Notes under the pieces: generated by a model
Seen by the model: the letters and a program-made list of their open reading frames with translations, nothing else
Databases searched by the model: none
What the model was told of the DNA's origin: nothing
DNA from: Microbacterium sp. KUDC0406
GTDB taxonomy: Bacteria > Actinomycetota > Actinomycetes > Actinomycetales > Microbacteriaceae
Length of the DNA stretch: 64,000 nucleotides
Assembly (NCBI RefSeq): GCF_021582875.1
Contig: NZ_CP091138.1
Location: 1,426,001 to 1,490,000, forward strand
Direction of reading: 5' to 3'
Shown: piece after piece, positions 17,490 through 25,985 of the stretch
Position numbering within the stretch: the stretch's first letter is position 1
Layout: each line of letters opens with the position of its first letter
Made by a program: the position numbers and the translations under genes

Positions 17490-18701
17490 GTGCTGATCAG
17501 AAACGTCCGCCCCTGGGGCGAAGCCGCGTCCGACATCGTCCTCGACGGCGATCGCATCACGGAGGTGCGCCCCCACGACTCCTCGATGCCCGTCGCCGAC
17601 GGCGATGTCGACGGCCGCGGACGGCTGCTGCTCCCCTCCTTCAGCGACGTGCACGTGCACCTGGACTCCTCCCGCATCGGCCTGCCGTTCCGCGAGCACA
17701 CCGGCGCCCCCGGCGTCTGGGGCATGATGATGAACGACCGGAGGAACTGGCGCAACACCGACGTCCCGCACGCCGAGATCGTCGCCGGCACGCTCGAGGC
17801 CATGATCGCCCGCGGCACGACCCGGGTGCGCTCCTACGCGCAGGTCGACGTGGACTGCAAGCTCGAGAAGTTCGAGTCGGTGATGGCCGCGAAGGAGAGG
17901 TTCGCCGGTCACGCCGACGTGCAGGTGATGACGTTCCCGCAGGCCGGCATCCTCCGCGAGGAGGGCACCCTCGCGTACCTGGAGGAGTCCCTGAAGCAGG
18001 GCGCCGACGTGATGGGCGGCATCGACCCGTGCCAGCTCGACCGCAACCCGGCGAAGCACCTGGACATCGTGTTCGGCCTGGCGGAGAAGTACCAGGTCGA
18101 GGTGGACATCCATCTGCACGAGCCGGGCGCGCTCGGCGTGTTCAGCACCGACCTCGTCATCGAGCGCGTGCGCGCCCTCGGGATGCAGGGCAAGGTGACG
18201 ATGTCGCATGCCTACGACCTCGGCGCGGTGAACGAGGCCACGACCCAGCGACTGATCGACACCTTCGCCGAGTTGGACATCTCGATGGCGTCCGTCGCCC
18301 CCGCGGCTCCGCATCAGCTGCCGCTGGTCAGGCTGGTCGAGGCCGGCGTTCGCTTCGGCCTCGGCGAGGACGGACAGCGCGACTACTGGAGCCCCTACGG
18401 CAACTGCGACATGCTCGACCGCACCTGGCAGCTGGCCTTCACGAACGGCTACCGCCGCGACGACCTCATCGAGCTCGCGCTCGCGGTCGCCACGACGGGC
18501 GGCGCCAGCATCATGTCGCACGACGTGACGCGGCCCACGGGCGTCGGCGATCGCCCCGGCGTCGCCGTCGGCGACCGTGCGGATCTGCTCCTCGTCGACG
18601 GAGAGACACCGTCCAGCGCCGTCATGGACCGAGGCACCGACCGCACGGTGCTGCACGACGGACGGATCGTCGCCGACGGCCTGAATGTCATCGGACTCTG
18701 A
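17490..18701 (+). CDS. Amidohydrolase, cytosine deaminase-like
   Basis: A 403-residue metal-dependent deaminase. The N-terminal H-x-H reads FSDVHVHLDSS, the middle His ligands DIHLHE and SHAYDL, and the catalytic-Asp region reads GLGEDGQRDYWSPYGNCDML, parallel to the H-D-D-x-x-D-P-W-Y-P-x-G segment of cytosine deaminase. The exact substrate (cytosine, another aminated pyrimidine, or a triazine-like ring) cannot be fixed. The GTG at 17490 is chosen because it follows the palindrome; earlier in-frame codons lie inside the upstream gene. It pairs with the oxygenase upstream. Confidence 0.85.
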   Translation: MLIRNVRPWGEAASDIVLDGDRITEVRPHDSSMPVADGDVDGRGRLLLPSFSDVHVHLDSSRIGLPFREHTGAPGVWGMMMNDRRNWRNTDVPHAEIVAGTLEAMIARGTTRVRSYAQVDVDCKLEKFESVMAAKERFAGHADVQVMTFPQAGILREEGTLAYLEESLKQGADVMGGIDPCQLDRNPAKHLDIVFGLAEKYQVEVDIHLHEPGALGVFSTDLVIERVRALGMQGKVTMSHAYDLGAVNEATTQRLIDTFAELDISMASVAPAAPHQLPLVRLVEAGVRFGLGEDGQRDYWSPYGNCDMLDRTWQLAFTNGYRRDDLIELALAVATTGGASIMSHDVTRPTGVGDRPGVAVGDRADLLLVDGETPSSAVMDRGTDRTVLHDGRIVADGLNVIGL

Positions 18702-18722
18702 ACCGTCGAGGCCACCGACGAC

Positions 18723-18751
18723 GAAGGCCTCCCACACCGTGGGAGGCCTTC
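18723..18751. terminator. Bidirectional hairpin between the amidohydrolase and rpsO
   Basis: GAAGGCCTCCCAC and GTGGGAGGCCTTC form a perfect 13-bp stem with a three-base loop, between two convergent genes (stops at 18701 and 18799). No T run follows on either strand. Confidence 0.75.
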
Positions 18752-18798
18752 TCAAGAATGTTCTGCGCGATTGAACGCTCGGAACGCGGTGCCCTTGC

Positions 18799-19068
18799 TT
18801 ATCGGCGAAGTCCGAGGCGCTCGATCAGCGAGCGGTAGCGCTCGATGTCGACGTCCTGGAGGTAGCCGAGCAGACGACGGCGCTGACCGACGAGCAGGAA
18901 CAGGCCACGACGCGAGTGGTGGTCGTGCTTGTGCTCCTTGAGGTGCTCGGTGAGGTCCTTGATGCGCTGCGTCAGCATCGCGACCTGCACCTCGGGGGAT
19001 CCGGTGTCACCGGGGTGCGTCGCGTACTCTTCGATGATCGCCTTCTTGACGTCTGCTTCCAGTGCCAT
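18799..19068 (-). CDS. rpsO: 30S ribosomal protein S15
   Basis: An 89-residue primary 16S rRNA-binding protein, full length. The characteristic segments are [34 protein letters not shown] and [12 protein letters not shown]. It has a GAGGGGAT ribosome binding site and a TAA stop. In many bacteria rpsO is next to pnp; here they lie about 10 kb apart on the same strand. Confidence 0.97.
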   Translation of the reverse strand: MALEADVKKAIIEEYATHPGDTGSPEVQVAMLTQRIKDLTEHLKEHKHDHHSRRGLFLLVGQRRRLLGYLQDVDIERYRSLIERLGLRR

Positions 19069-19221
19069 AGATTCGATCCCCTCTCACTCATTGCGCGGTG
19101 CCCGGCGCCTGATGCGCGAGCTCTCTTTATCCGCGGCCGATCTAACGGCAACCTGAAGAGTCTACCAGTGTTCGGAGCCCCGGACGACCGGGCCAGCAGC
19201 ACCCTCGGATACGCTCGGAGC

Positions 19222-19245
19222 ATGCAGTACGGAACGCACGCGTGA
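19222..19245 (+). CDS. Seven-codon leaderless upstream ORF of the MFS gene
   Basis: The ATG lies exactly six bases after TACGCT (19210-19215). The frame reads MQYGTHA and its TGA overlaps the GTG start of the MFS gene (GTGA). The MFS gene has no ribosome binding site of its own, so terminating ribosomes may restart there. It is supported by geometry only. Confidence 0.4.
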   Translation: MQYGTHA

Positions 19246-20522
19246 GCCACTTCATCGACCTCTCCCCGCTCAGGGCGAGCCCGGCGTTCGCACGGATGTG
19301 GATCGGCTCGACGCTGGCCGGCATCGGCGGGCAGCTCACGATCGTCACCGTCATGCTGCACGTGTTCGCGCTCACGCAGAGCACCTTCGCGGTGTCGATG
19401 ATCGCCGTCGCCGGGCTGGTGCCGATGATCCTGGCCGGGCTCTACGGCGGCATGCTCGCCGATGCCTTCGACCGCCGCCTCGTGGCGCTGATCGCCGCGA
19501 CCGTCACCTTCGCGTCGACGACGCTGCTCGCCGTCCTGACCTGGACGCACACCGAGACGATCTGGTGGCTGTACGCCCTGAGCATGATCATCGCGGCCGC
19601 GAACTCGGTCGGCATGGCCACCCGCACGGCGATCGTCCCCCGGCTGATCTCCCGCGAGAAGCTCGCCGCGGCATCCGCTCTGAACGGCGTCGCCTTCGGC
19701 CTCACCGTGATGGCGGGCCCGGCGCTGGCCGGCCTGCTCGTCGCACTCACCGGCTACGGATGGACGTACACGATCGACGTCGTGCTGATGCTGGCCATGT
19801 TCCTCGGCCTGTGGACGCTGCCGGCACTGGTGCCGGAGGGAGAGATCGTGCGTCCGGGGCTCGCGTCGCTGGCCGACGGATGGCGATTCCTGCGTCGCGC
19901 GGGGAACATCCGGATGCAGTTCCTCTGCGACATCCTCGCGATGACCTTCGGCCAGCCACTGGTGCTGTTCCCGGCTCTGGGAACGGTCATCCTCGGCGGC
20001 GGCGCCTTCACCACCGGCATCCTCACCGCGGCGGTCGCCGTCGGCACGTTCGCGTCGAGCCTGCTCTCCGGTCGCGTGGTGCAGTACCGCTGGCACGGCC
20101 GCGGCATCGAGCGCGCGGTGCAGGCCTATGGCGCGTCGATCCTGCTCTTCGGCGTGGTTCTGCTGGTCGGATCGTTCCTCTCCCCCGCGACGGAGAAGAC
20201 GCCGAACGTCGGTCTCATCATCGCCGCCTGCCTGACGCTGGCGCTGTCCGGCGCCTGCGACAACGTGAGCTCGATCTACCGCAACACCATGATGCAGGCC
20301 GCGGTGCCCGACACCATGCGCGGACGGCTTCAGGGCGTCTTCATCATCGTCGTCGCCGGAGGGCCGCGCGTGGGCGCGCTCTACGCCGGCACCCTGGCCA
20401 CGCTCACGGCGCTGTGGTTCCCGCCGCTGCTCGGCGGCTTCCTGGTGATCGGCCTGGTGGCGCTGCTGGCCAGGCGCAACCCGCGGTTCGCCACCTACGA
20501 TGCCGCGGACCCGGTTCCCTGA
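19242..20522 (+). CDS. MFS transporter
   Basis: A 426-residue major-facilitator protein with about twelve hydrophobic segments and few charges between them. The GMLADAFDRR loop after helix 2 is the G-x-x-x-D-R-x-G-R-R-like MFS motif. MATRTAIVPRLISREKLAAASALNG and the overall pattern resemble the EntS-like drug/siderophore exporter branch, but the substrate is not evident. The GTG start overlaps a mini-ORF stop. The gene ends at a strong hairpin and converges with yceI. Confidence 0.85.
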   Translation: MSHFIDLSPLRASPAFARMWIGSTLAGIGGQLTIVTVMLHVFALTQSTFAVSMIAVAGLVPMILAGLYGGMLADAFDRRLVALIAATVTFASTTLLAVLTWTHTETIWWLYALSMIIAAANSVGMATRTAIVPRLISREKLAAASALNGVAFGLTVMAGPALAGLLVALTGYGWTYTIDVVLMLAMFLGLWTLPALVPEGEIVRPGLASLADGWRFLRRAGNIRMQFLCDILAMTFGQPLVLFPALGTVILGGGAFTTGILTAAVAVGTFASSLLSGRVVQYRWHGRGIERAVQAYGASILLFGVVLLVGSFLSPATEKTPNVGLIIAACLTLALSGACDNVSSIYRNTMMQAAVPDTMRGRLQGVFIIVVAGGPRVGALYAGTLATLTALWFPPLLGGFLVIGLVALLARRNPRFATYDAADPVP

Positions 20523-20526
20523 GATG

Positions 20527-20566
20527 CGCGAAGGGTGCGGATGCCGCAGCATCCGCACCCTTCGCG
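20527..20566. terminator. Bidirectional hairpin between the MFS gene and yceI
   Basis: A perfect 18-bp stem with a CGCA loop starts four bases after the MFS stop and ends 12 bases before the yceI stop. The stem contains an inverted pair of the frequent word GCGGATGC/GCATCCGC. No T run is seen. Confidence 0.8.
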
Positions 20567-20578
20567 ATCGTGGGGCGA

Positions 20579-21130
20579 TCAGGCCTGCAGAGCGCCCTGC
20601 AGGTCGAGGTTGATCGTGACGTCCTTGCCGACCAGGACGCCACCGGTCTCGAGCGCGGCGTTCCAGGTGAGGCCGAAGTCCTCACGGTTGATGGTCGTGG
20701 TCGCCGACGCACCGGCCTTGTAGTTGCCGTAGGGGTCGGTGCCGAAGCCGCCGAAGTCCAGAGCGAAGCTGACGGGCTTGGTGATGCCGCGGATGGTGAG
20801 GTCGCCGTCGACGAAGAGGTCGCCGTCCTCGACGCGTGCGCCGGTCGAGGTGAACTCCATCGTGGGGTGGTTCTCGGTGTCGAAGAAGTCGGCGGAGCGC
20901 AGGTGCGCGTCGCGGCCCTCGTCGTTGGTGTCGATCGAGGTGACGTCCACGCTGGCCTCGACCTTGGCCTCGAGCGGGTTCTCCGGGGCGACCAGCGTCG
21001 CGCTCTTGACGCCGAAGCTGCCGCGCACCTTCGAGATCATCATGTGGCGAACGCTGAAGGTGACCTCGCTGTGCTGCGGGTCGAGGCTCCAGGTGCCTGC
21101 GCGGTAACCGGGGACGTCGATGGTGCTCAT
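20579..21130 (-). CDS. YceI family protein
   Basis: A 183-residue lipocalin-like beta-barrel protein of the YceI family, which binds isoprenoids or other lipids. Typical segments are GTWSLDPQHSEVTFSVRHMMISKVRGSFG, DTENHPTMEFTSTG and DLTIRGITKPVSFALDF. There is no signal peptide from the chosen ATG, which has AAGGAG at ideal spacing (minus strand, just above 21130). It therefore seems cytoplasmic, as in many actinobacteria. Confidence 0.9.
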   Translation of the reverse strand: MSTIDVPGYRAGTWSLDPQHSEVTFSVRHMMISKVRGSFGVKSATLVAPENPLEAKVEASVDVTSIDTNDEGRDAHLRSADFFDTENHPTMEFTSTGARVEDGDLFVDGDLTIRGITKPVSFALDFGGFGTDPYGNYKAGASATTTINREDFGLTWNAALETGGVLVGKDVTINLDLQGALQA

Positions 21131-21232
21131 GCTGCTCCTTGGGGAAGTCATTGCCGCCGATCGGCGACACCGGGTACAACTTACATGCGTTTGGATGTAT
21201 TCCCGTGAATCGAGAATTCCTTGCGGACAGAG

Positions 21233-21267
21233 CAGGGCCCTCGTCCGCACAGCGGACGAGGGCCCTG
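21233..21267 (-). terminator. Terminator hairpin of the FKBP gene
   Basis: CAGGGCCCTCGTCCG pairs perfectly with CGGACGAGGGCCCTG around a five-base loop, ten bases after the FKBP stop at 21277. It separates the FKBP gene from yceI. Confidence 0.8.
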
Positions 21268-21276
21268 GGAAGATCG

Positions 21277-21645
21277 TCAGCCGACGGCGACCAGATCGAT
21301 GATGAAGATCAGCGTCTTACCCGACAGGAAGTGGCCGGCACCGGCCGGTCCGTAGGCCAGGCGCGGCGGAATCACCAGCTCGCGGCGGCCGCCGACCTTC
21401 ATGCCGGGGATGCCCTCCTGCCAGCCCTGGATCAGGCCGCGCAGCGGGAACTGGATGGTCTCGCCTCGCCCCCAGGACGAGTCGAACTCCTCGCCGGTGT
21501 CGAACTCGACGCCGGCGTAGTGCACGGTGACGGTGTCGCCGGACTTCGCCTCGACGCCGTCTCCGTCGATGATGTCGCGGATGACGAGCTCCGCGGGAGC
21601 CGGGCCGGTGGGGGCGTCGAACTCGGGCTTTGTGCGATCAGTCAT
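21277..21645 (-). CDS. FKBP-type peptidyl-prolyl isomerase
   Basis: A 122-residue single-domain FKBP. The active-site pattern is present: VHYAGVEFDTGEEFDSSWGRGETIQFPLR, GWQEGIPGMKVGGRRELVIPP and AYGPAGAG, ending in the usual LIFIIDLVAV strand. It is presumably cytoplasmic because no signal is present. The ATG at 21645 (MTDRTKPEFD) is the normal N-terminus; upstream in-frame sequence runs through a repeat-like region. Confidence 0.93.
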   Translation of the reverse strand: MTDRTKPEFDAPTGPAPAELVIRDIIDGDGVEAKSGDTVTVHYAGVEFDTGEEFDSSWGRGETIQFPLRGLIQGWQEGIPGMKVGGRRELVIPPRLAYGPAGAGHFLSGKTLIFIIDLVAVG

Positions 21646-21715
21646 GCCTCCATGTAACCGGACGCTCCGCACACGGTCAACGCGACGATGCGCGCCGAGA
21701 GCGAACAGGACATGC

Positions 21716-21749
21716 AGAGGTTTCGACTCGCTGCGCTCGCTCAACCTTG
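21716..21749. repeat. Partial copy of a dispersed GTTTCG/CTCGCTCAAC repeat
   Basis: The stretch GAGGTTTCGACTCGC followed by TGCGCTCGCTCAACC resembles the outer arm of the repeats near 60737 and 63835. It lies in the 259-base noncoding stretch between the FKBP and PrsW genes. Confidence 0.5.
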
Positions 21750-21802
21750 CTGTGACGCGCGTCAACGCGTGCTTCGCTCGCATTGATCCGCATCACGGCA
21801 AG

Positions 21803-21854
21803 ACTCAGCGCCCGGTGCTGCGGCGATGCCTGCAAGCGAATCCGGGCGCTGAGT
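21803..21854. terminator. Long-loop inverted repeat upstream of FKBP and downstream of prsW
   Basis: ACTCAGCGCCCGG and CCGGGCGCTGAGT form a perfect 13-bp stem with a 26-base loop. Both neighbours are on the minus strand, so it probably ends the PrsW transcript; the long loop is unusual for a terminator. Confidence 0.5.
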
Positions 21855-21904
21855 TGATCTGTACCCAGGGTGCCTCACCGCTCACCGGCTGTCAAGGGTT
21901 CCGG

Positions 21905-23152
21905 TCAGTACGCCAGCAATGCCGCCCTGGTCGCCCGCGCACGCCTGAGCAGCGCATGCTCATCGGCAGCCGCGTACCGGTCGTGACCGTGGATCGCCCG
22001 TTGCCGCACCGCCGCGAGCGCTGTGGCGTCGCGGATGAACGACCTCATCAGCGGCCTGCGATCTCCCCGCAGCGTGGACGCCCATCGCATCGCGGTCCTG
22101 CGACCGGCGGGCGTCGCCAGCATCGTGACCTCCTCAGGGGTGAACCAGCCGGCCTTCGCGTAGTCGCCGAGACGCTCTCTCGTCAGCCGCGCCTCCTCGC
22201 GCCGCAGCGCGATGATGCCCAGGATGAAGCCCACGAACAGCGGCACCTGCATCGTGAGATAGAGCGGCAGGAAGTCGCCGAAGAGCGACGAGCCGTTCCA
22301 CAGGGCGTGCAGCGCGATCGCGCCGAGAACGCCGAGGCAGCCCGCGCTGAACGCGCCCGCGGCACCCGCCCCGCGCCGCGCCGCGAGCCCGATGGCGAAG
22401 CCCGTGAGCGAGGTGAACATCGCGTGCGCGAACGGCGACATCAGGCCGCGCACCACGAATGTCGCCGTCAACTCCTGCCCGCCGCCCTCGAGCAGACTGA
22501 TCGCGAAGTACTGGATGTTCTCGGTGAACGCGAATCCTGCGCCCACGAGTGCGCCGTACACGACGCCGTCGACCGGCCCGTCGAAGGCTCGGCGGGCGAG
22601 CACGTAGATGGCGAAGACCCCCAGCCCCTTCCCGATCTCCTCCACCAGCGGAGCCTGGACCAGCGCGGTGATGGCGTCGGGTCGCGCGCCGAAGACCAGG
22701 CCGAGGCCGCGATCGATCAGCAGGGCGATGCCGACCGCGACGATCGCACCCCAGGCGAGGGCGAAGACGACCAGGCTCTTCGGCTCCGGCTCCCATCGGT
22801 CGATGAGGCGCACCCCGAGCAGCACGATGGACAGCGGGATGAGTGCGAGGATCAGACCGACGATGGATGCCCCGGCGCCGAGCGCATTCACGAAGTATCC
22901 GATCAGCAGCAGCAGGAGGAACGCGAGCACGCCGAAGGCCCAGACCGACATCGTGCGTCCCTTGCGCACCGGCATCGGCAGAGCCGGCAGCGCGGGCGCC
23001 GGCGAGGGGGCGACAGGGGCGGCGGGCGGTGCGTAGGCCTGCTGCTTCGCCAGCGGGGACGCGTACACCGGCCGTGGTGGCCGGTACTGCTGCGGTCCGC
23101 CGCCCGACGGGGGCGGCGGACCGTAGGCGGGGGGCTGTCCTCCGGAGCTCAT
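21905..23152 (-). CDS. PrsW family intramembrane metalloprotease
   Basis: A 415-residue membrane protease. The N-terminal ~65 residues are cytoplasmic and rich in Pro, Gly and Tyr (QPPAYGPPPPSGGG). About eight membrane helices follow. The metal and catalytic motifs are VEEIGKGLG (E-E-x-x-K), FAFTENIQY, FAHAMFTS and LHALWN. PrsW-type proteases cut anti-sigma factors or related membrane substrates; none is encoded nearby. TAGGCT (23160-23165) lies seven bases before the ATG. Confidence 0.9.
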   Translation of the reverse strand: MSSGGQPPAYGPPPPSGGGPQQYRPPRPVYASPLAKQQAYAPPAAPVAPSPAPALPALPMPVRKGRTMSVWAFGVLAFLLLLLIGYFVNALGAGASIVGLILALIPLSIVLLGVRLIDRWEPEPKSLVVFALAWGAIVAVGIALLIDRGLGLVFGARPDAITALVQAPLVEEIGKGLGVFAIYVLARRAFDGPVDGVVYGALVGAGFAFTENIQYFAISLLEGGGQELTATFVVRGLMSPFAHAMFTSLTGFAIGLAARRGAGAAGAFSAGCLGVLGAIALHALWNGSSLFGDFLPLYLTMQVPLFVGFILGIIALRREEARLTRERLGDYAKAGWFTPEEVTMLATPAGRRTAMRWASTLRGDRRPLMRSFIRDATALAAVRQRAIHGHDRYAAADEHALLRRARATRAALLAY

Positions 23153-23198
23153 GGAGGACAGCCTATTCGCGACGCGGGTCAGTCTCGGCGACGCGGGG

Positions 23199-24650
23199 TC
23201 AGTCGTCCTCTGCGGCGATCACCGGGATCGCGGCCGTGATGGCCTCCAGACCCGACAGGCGTGCCGGCGAGAGCTGCTTGGTGACCTCCTCGCGAGACAT
23301 CAGGCCGGCCTCGACCACGAGATCGGCGACGTTGCGGTTGGTCAGCAGCGCCGTCTTCGCCAGTGCGGCGGATGCCGCGTAGCCGATGAACGGCGTGAGT
23401 GCGGTGACCACTCCCACCGACGCGCCGACCATCGCGCCGAGGCGGTCGGTGTTCGCGGTGATGCCGTCGACGCAGTTCACGCGCAGGGTCCACATCGCCT
23501 GACGCATCCAGGTGATGGACTGGAAGATCGAGTGCGCGATGACCGGCTCGAACGCGTTCAGCTGCAGCTGGCCGCCCTCGGCGGCCATCGTGACGGTCAT
23601 GTCCGCGCCGGCGACGGCGAACGCCACCTGGTTGACCACCTCGGGGATCACCGGGTTCACCTTGCCCGGCATGATGCTGGATCCGGCCTGCATCGCGGGC
23701 AGGTTGATCTCGCCGAGTCCGGCCTGAGGACCGGAGGAGAGCAGACGCAGGTCGTTGCAGATCTTGGAGAGCTTCATCGCATTGCGCTTGAGCGACGACG
23801 AGAACGACATGAACGATCCGGTGTCGCTGGTCGCCTCGACGAGGTCGGTGGCGGTCTGCAGGTCGAGCGCGGTGATCCCGCGGAGGTGCTTCAGGACGGC
23901 CGTCGCGTAGGCGGGGTGCGTGGTGATGCCCGTTCCGATCGCGGTGGCGCCCATGTTGATCTCGAACATCAGCGACGCGTTCTCGGTGAGCCGGCTGTGG
24001 TCCTCGCCGAGCGTCGAGGCGAAACCGTGGAACTCCTGGCCGAGGGTCATCGGCACGGCGTCCTGCAGCTGGGTGCGCCCCACCTTGAGGATGTCGTGGA
24101 ACTCGCGCGACTTCTTCAGGAACGAGCCGCGCAGCAGGTCGAGCTCCTCGAGCAGGGAGCGCAGGGTGAGCGAGAGCCCGATCTTGACCGAGGTCGGGTA
24201 GACGTCGTTGGTGGACTGGCTGCGGTTGGTGTGGTCGATCGGCGAGAGGAAGGCGTAATCGCCCTTCTCCCGCCCTGCCATCTCGAGCGCGATGTTGGTG
24301 ATGACCTCGTTCGCGTTCATGTTCGTCGAGGTTCCGGCACCGCCCTGGATGACGCCGACGACGAACTGGTCGTGGAACTCGCCGTCGATCACCCGCTGTG
24401 CGGCGCGGTCGATGAGATCGGCCCGCTCGGCGTCGAGCACACCGATCTCCTTGTTCGCCCTCGCACTGGCCTGCTTGACCATGGCGAGAGCCTTGACCAG
24501 ATCGGGATAGACCGAGATGGGGCGTTTGGTGATCGGGAAGTTCTCCTCGGCACGGAGCGTGTGCACGCCGTAATAGGCGTCAGCGGGGATCTCCATGCTT
24601 CCGATCGAGTCGGTCTCGGTACGAGTGCGGGCAGGCGCGTCAGCGGCCAT
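23199..24650 (-). CDS. aspA: Aspartate ammonia-lyase
   Basis: A 483-residue cytoplasmic enzyme converting aspartate to fumarate and ammonia. The N-terminal IPADAYYGVHTLRAEENF is the aspartase form of the superfamily motif, which favours aspA over fumarase. The catalytic loop reads GSSIMPGKVNP and the active-site region GGAGTSTNMNANEV. The ATG at 24650 has AAGGATG upstream. Class II fumarase remains the alternative but is less likely. Confidence 0.9.
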   Translation of the reverse strand: MAADAPARTRTETDSIGSMEIPADAYYGVHTLRAEENFPITKRPISVYPDLVKALAMVKQASARANKEIGVLDAERADLIDRAAQRVIDGEFHDQFVVGVIQGGAGTSTNMNANEVITNIALEMAGREKGDYAFLSPIDHTNRSQSTNDVYPTSVKIGLSLTLRSLLEELDLLRGSFLKKSREFHDILKVGRTQLQDAVPMTLGQEFHGFASTLGEDHSRLTENASLMFEINMGATAIGTGITTHPAYATAVLKHLRGITALDLQTATDLVEATSDTGSFMSFSSSLKRNAMKLSKICNDLRLLSSGPQAGLGEINLPAMQAGSSIMPGKVNPVIPEVVNQVAFAVAGADMTVTMAAEGGQLQLNAFEPVIAHSIFQSITWMRQAMWTLRVNCVDGITANTDRLGAMVGASVGVVTALTPFIGYAASAALAKTALLTNRNVADLVVEAGLMSREEVTKQLSPARLSGLEAITAAIPVIAAEDD

Positions 24651-24702
24651 GTCACATCCTTGTGGGTGTTTCGGCGAGTGGGAAGCGGGGGATGCTCCCA
24701 GT

Positions 24703-25610
24703 CTATGCCGAGGGCTTGCGCGAGAACGCCTCCAGCCGCTGCTCCGGAGTGAGCTCCGCCATCTCGCGCACCCACTCCTCCGAGAAGAAGTCGGCGGTGG
24801 GCGCATCGACCACCGGGACGACCGTGTGCGTGATCGTGTCGGGGTGCACGTGCACCAGGTGGAACGACTGCGCGGCGTCCATCCCGTTGACCTCGGCCGC
24901 CGGCAGCGCGACGTTCATCGTGTAGCAGGTCGACGAGGCCACGCTCACCGGCACGCCCGCGAACATGCCGGACGACGAGTAGTGCAGGTGGCCGGCGAGG
25001 ATGCCGCGAACGTCGGTGTCGCGGATCACTTCGGCGAACTCGTCCTGGTGGCGCAGCTCGAGGATGTCGAACAGCGGCAGGTGCGAGGGCAGCGGCGGGT
25101 GGTGCAGCGCAAGCAGCGTGCCGTGCGGGGCCGGCGTGCGAAGCTGCTCGGCGAGCCAGTCCAGCTGGCCCTCATCGAGGTCGCCGTGGTGCCAGCCGGG
25201 CACGCTGGAGTCCAGGGTGATCAGCCTGAGCTCGTCCAGATCCCACACGCCGGTGACGGGCTCCTCAGTGGCTGCGCCGTCGAGCAGCGCGGCACGCAGC
25301 GCCGGGCGCTCGTCATGATTGCCCGCCACCCAGACGATCGGGCAGTCGAGCTCGGCGGCGACCGGTTCGAGCGCTGCGCGCAGCCGCCGATAGGCGTCTG
25401 CCTCGCCGAAGTCGGTGAGATCGCCGGTGACGACGATGGCCGCCGGTGCCGGATGCACCTGCCGCACCGCCTGCAGCGTGCGGGCCAGGTTCGCGTCGGA
25501 GTCGGCGCCGCCGGCGTGCCGTGCTCCCCCGCGAGGAGGTGCGGATCGCTGAGGTGGATGATCGTGTGCGACGCCGCCTCATGACGGCCGAAGGCGGGAA
25601 GGGCGGTCAT
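24703..25610 (-). CDS. Metallophosphoesterase (3',5'-cAMP phosphodiesterase-like), frameshifted
   Basis: A calcineurin-like phosphoesterase read in two frames. The first part (25610 to about 25530) gives HTIIHLSDPHLLAG with the D-x-H metal motif. The rest (from about 25505) gives VVTGDLTDFG, VAGNHDER, LALHHPPLP and LAGHLHYSSSG, the remaining metal motifs. One base appears to be missing, most simply in the C run at 25526-25530 on the plus strand. Restoring it gives 302 residues. The ATG follows TATGCT by exactly six bases. Confidence 0.8.
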
Positions 25611-25616
25611 GCCCTC

Positions 25617-25622
25617 AGCATA
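25617..25622 (-). promoter_or_regulatory. -10 element of the metallophosphoesterase gene
   Basis: On the minus strand TATGCT precedes the ATG at 25610 by six bases (GAGGGC). The pattern is the leaderless one. Confidence 0.5.
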
Positions 25623-25649
25623 GGACCGCCGCCGACACCGGCGGCGGAG

Positions 25650-25985
25650 TCAGTGGCCGATGACGATCAGGAGGATGCCGCCGAGAACGGCCGCCCCGCA
25701 GAGCACGAAGCAGCAGATCGCGGCGATGAACGCCATCGACTTCTGGGCCTCGGTGAGCGGGCTCTTCTTCGCCGCCTTGGCCGCCTGCTTCTCGGCGCGG
25801 CGGATCTCCTTCTCGGTGAGCACGGTTATCGCGTCGGTGAACTCCACCGGCGAGACCACGGGGATGCGGCCGGCGCGCACCAGCATCCGCAGACCCAGCG
25901 AGTAGAACACCACGATGGCGACCGCGCCGATCAGCGCGGCGATGAAGACGTTGACGAACGCGATCCAGTCGATCTCGATGCTCAT
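25650..25985 (-). CDS. Small two-helix membrane protein
   Basis: A 111-residue protein with two hydrophobic segments, at about residues 8-33 (FVNVFIAALIGAVAIVVFYSL) and 85-109. A basic amphipathic stretch EIRRAEKQAAKAAKK lies between them. The ATG overlaps the stop of the phosphate transporter (ATGA), so it is probably translated with it. It may be a partner of the transporter, but I do not recognise a named family. Confidence 0.7.
   Translation of the reverse strand: MSIEIDWIAFVNVFIAALIGAVAIVVFYSLGLRMLVRAGRIPVVSPVEFTDAITVLTEKEIRRAEKQAAKAAKKSPLTEAQKSMAFIAAICCFVLCGAAVLGGILLIVIGH

Noticed and set aside
21800..21860. tRNA-like gene in the noncoding stretch
   Set aside because: The stem looks long enough, but there is no acceptor, anticodon or TTC arm arrangement.
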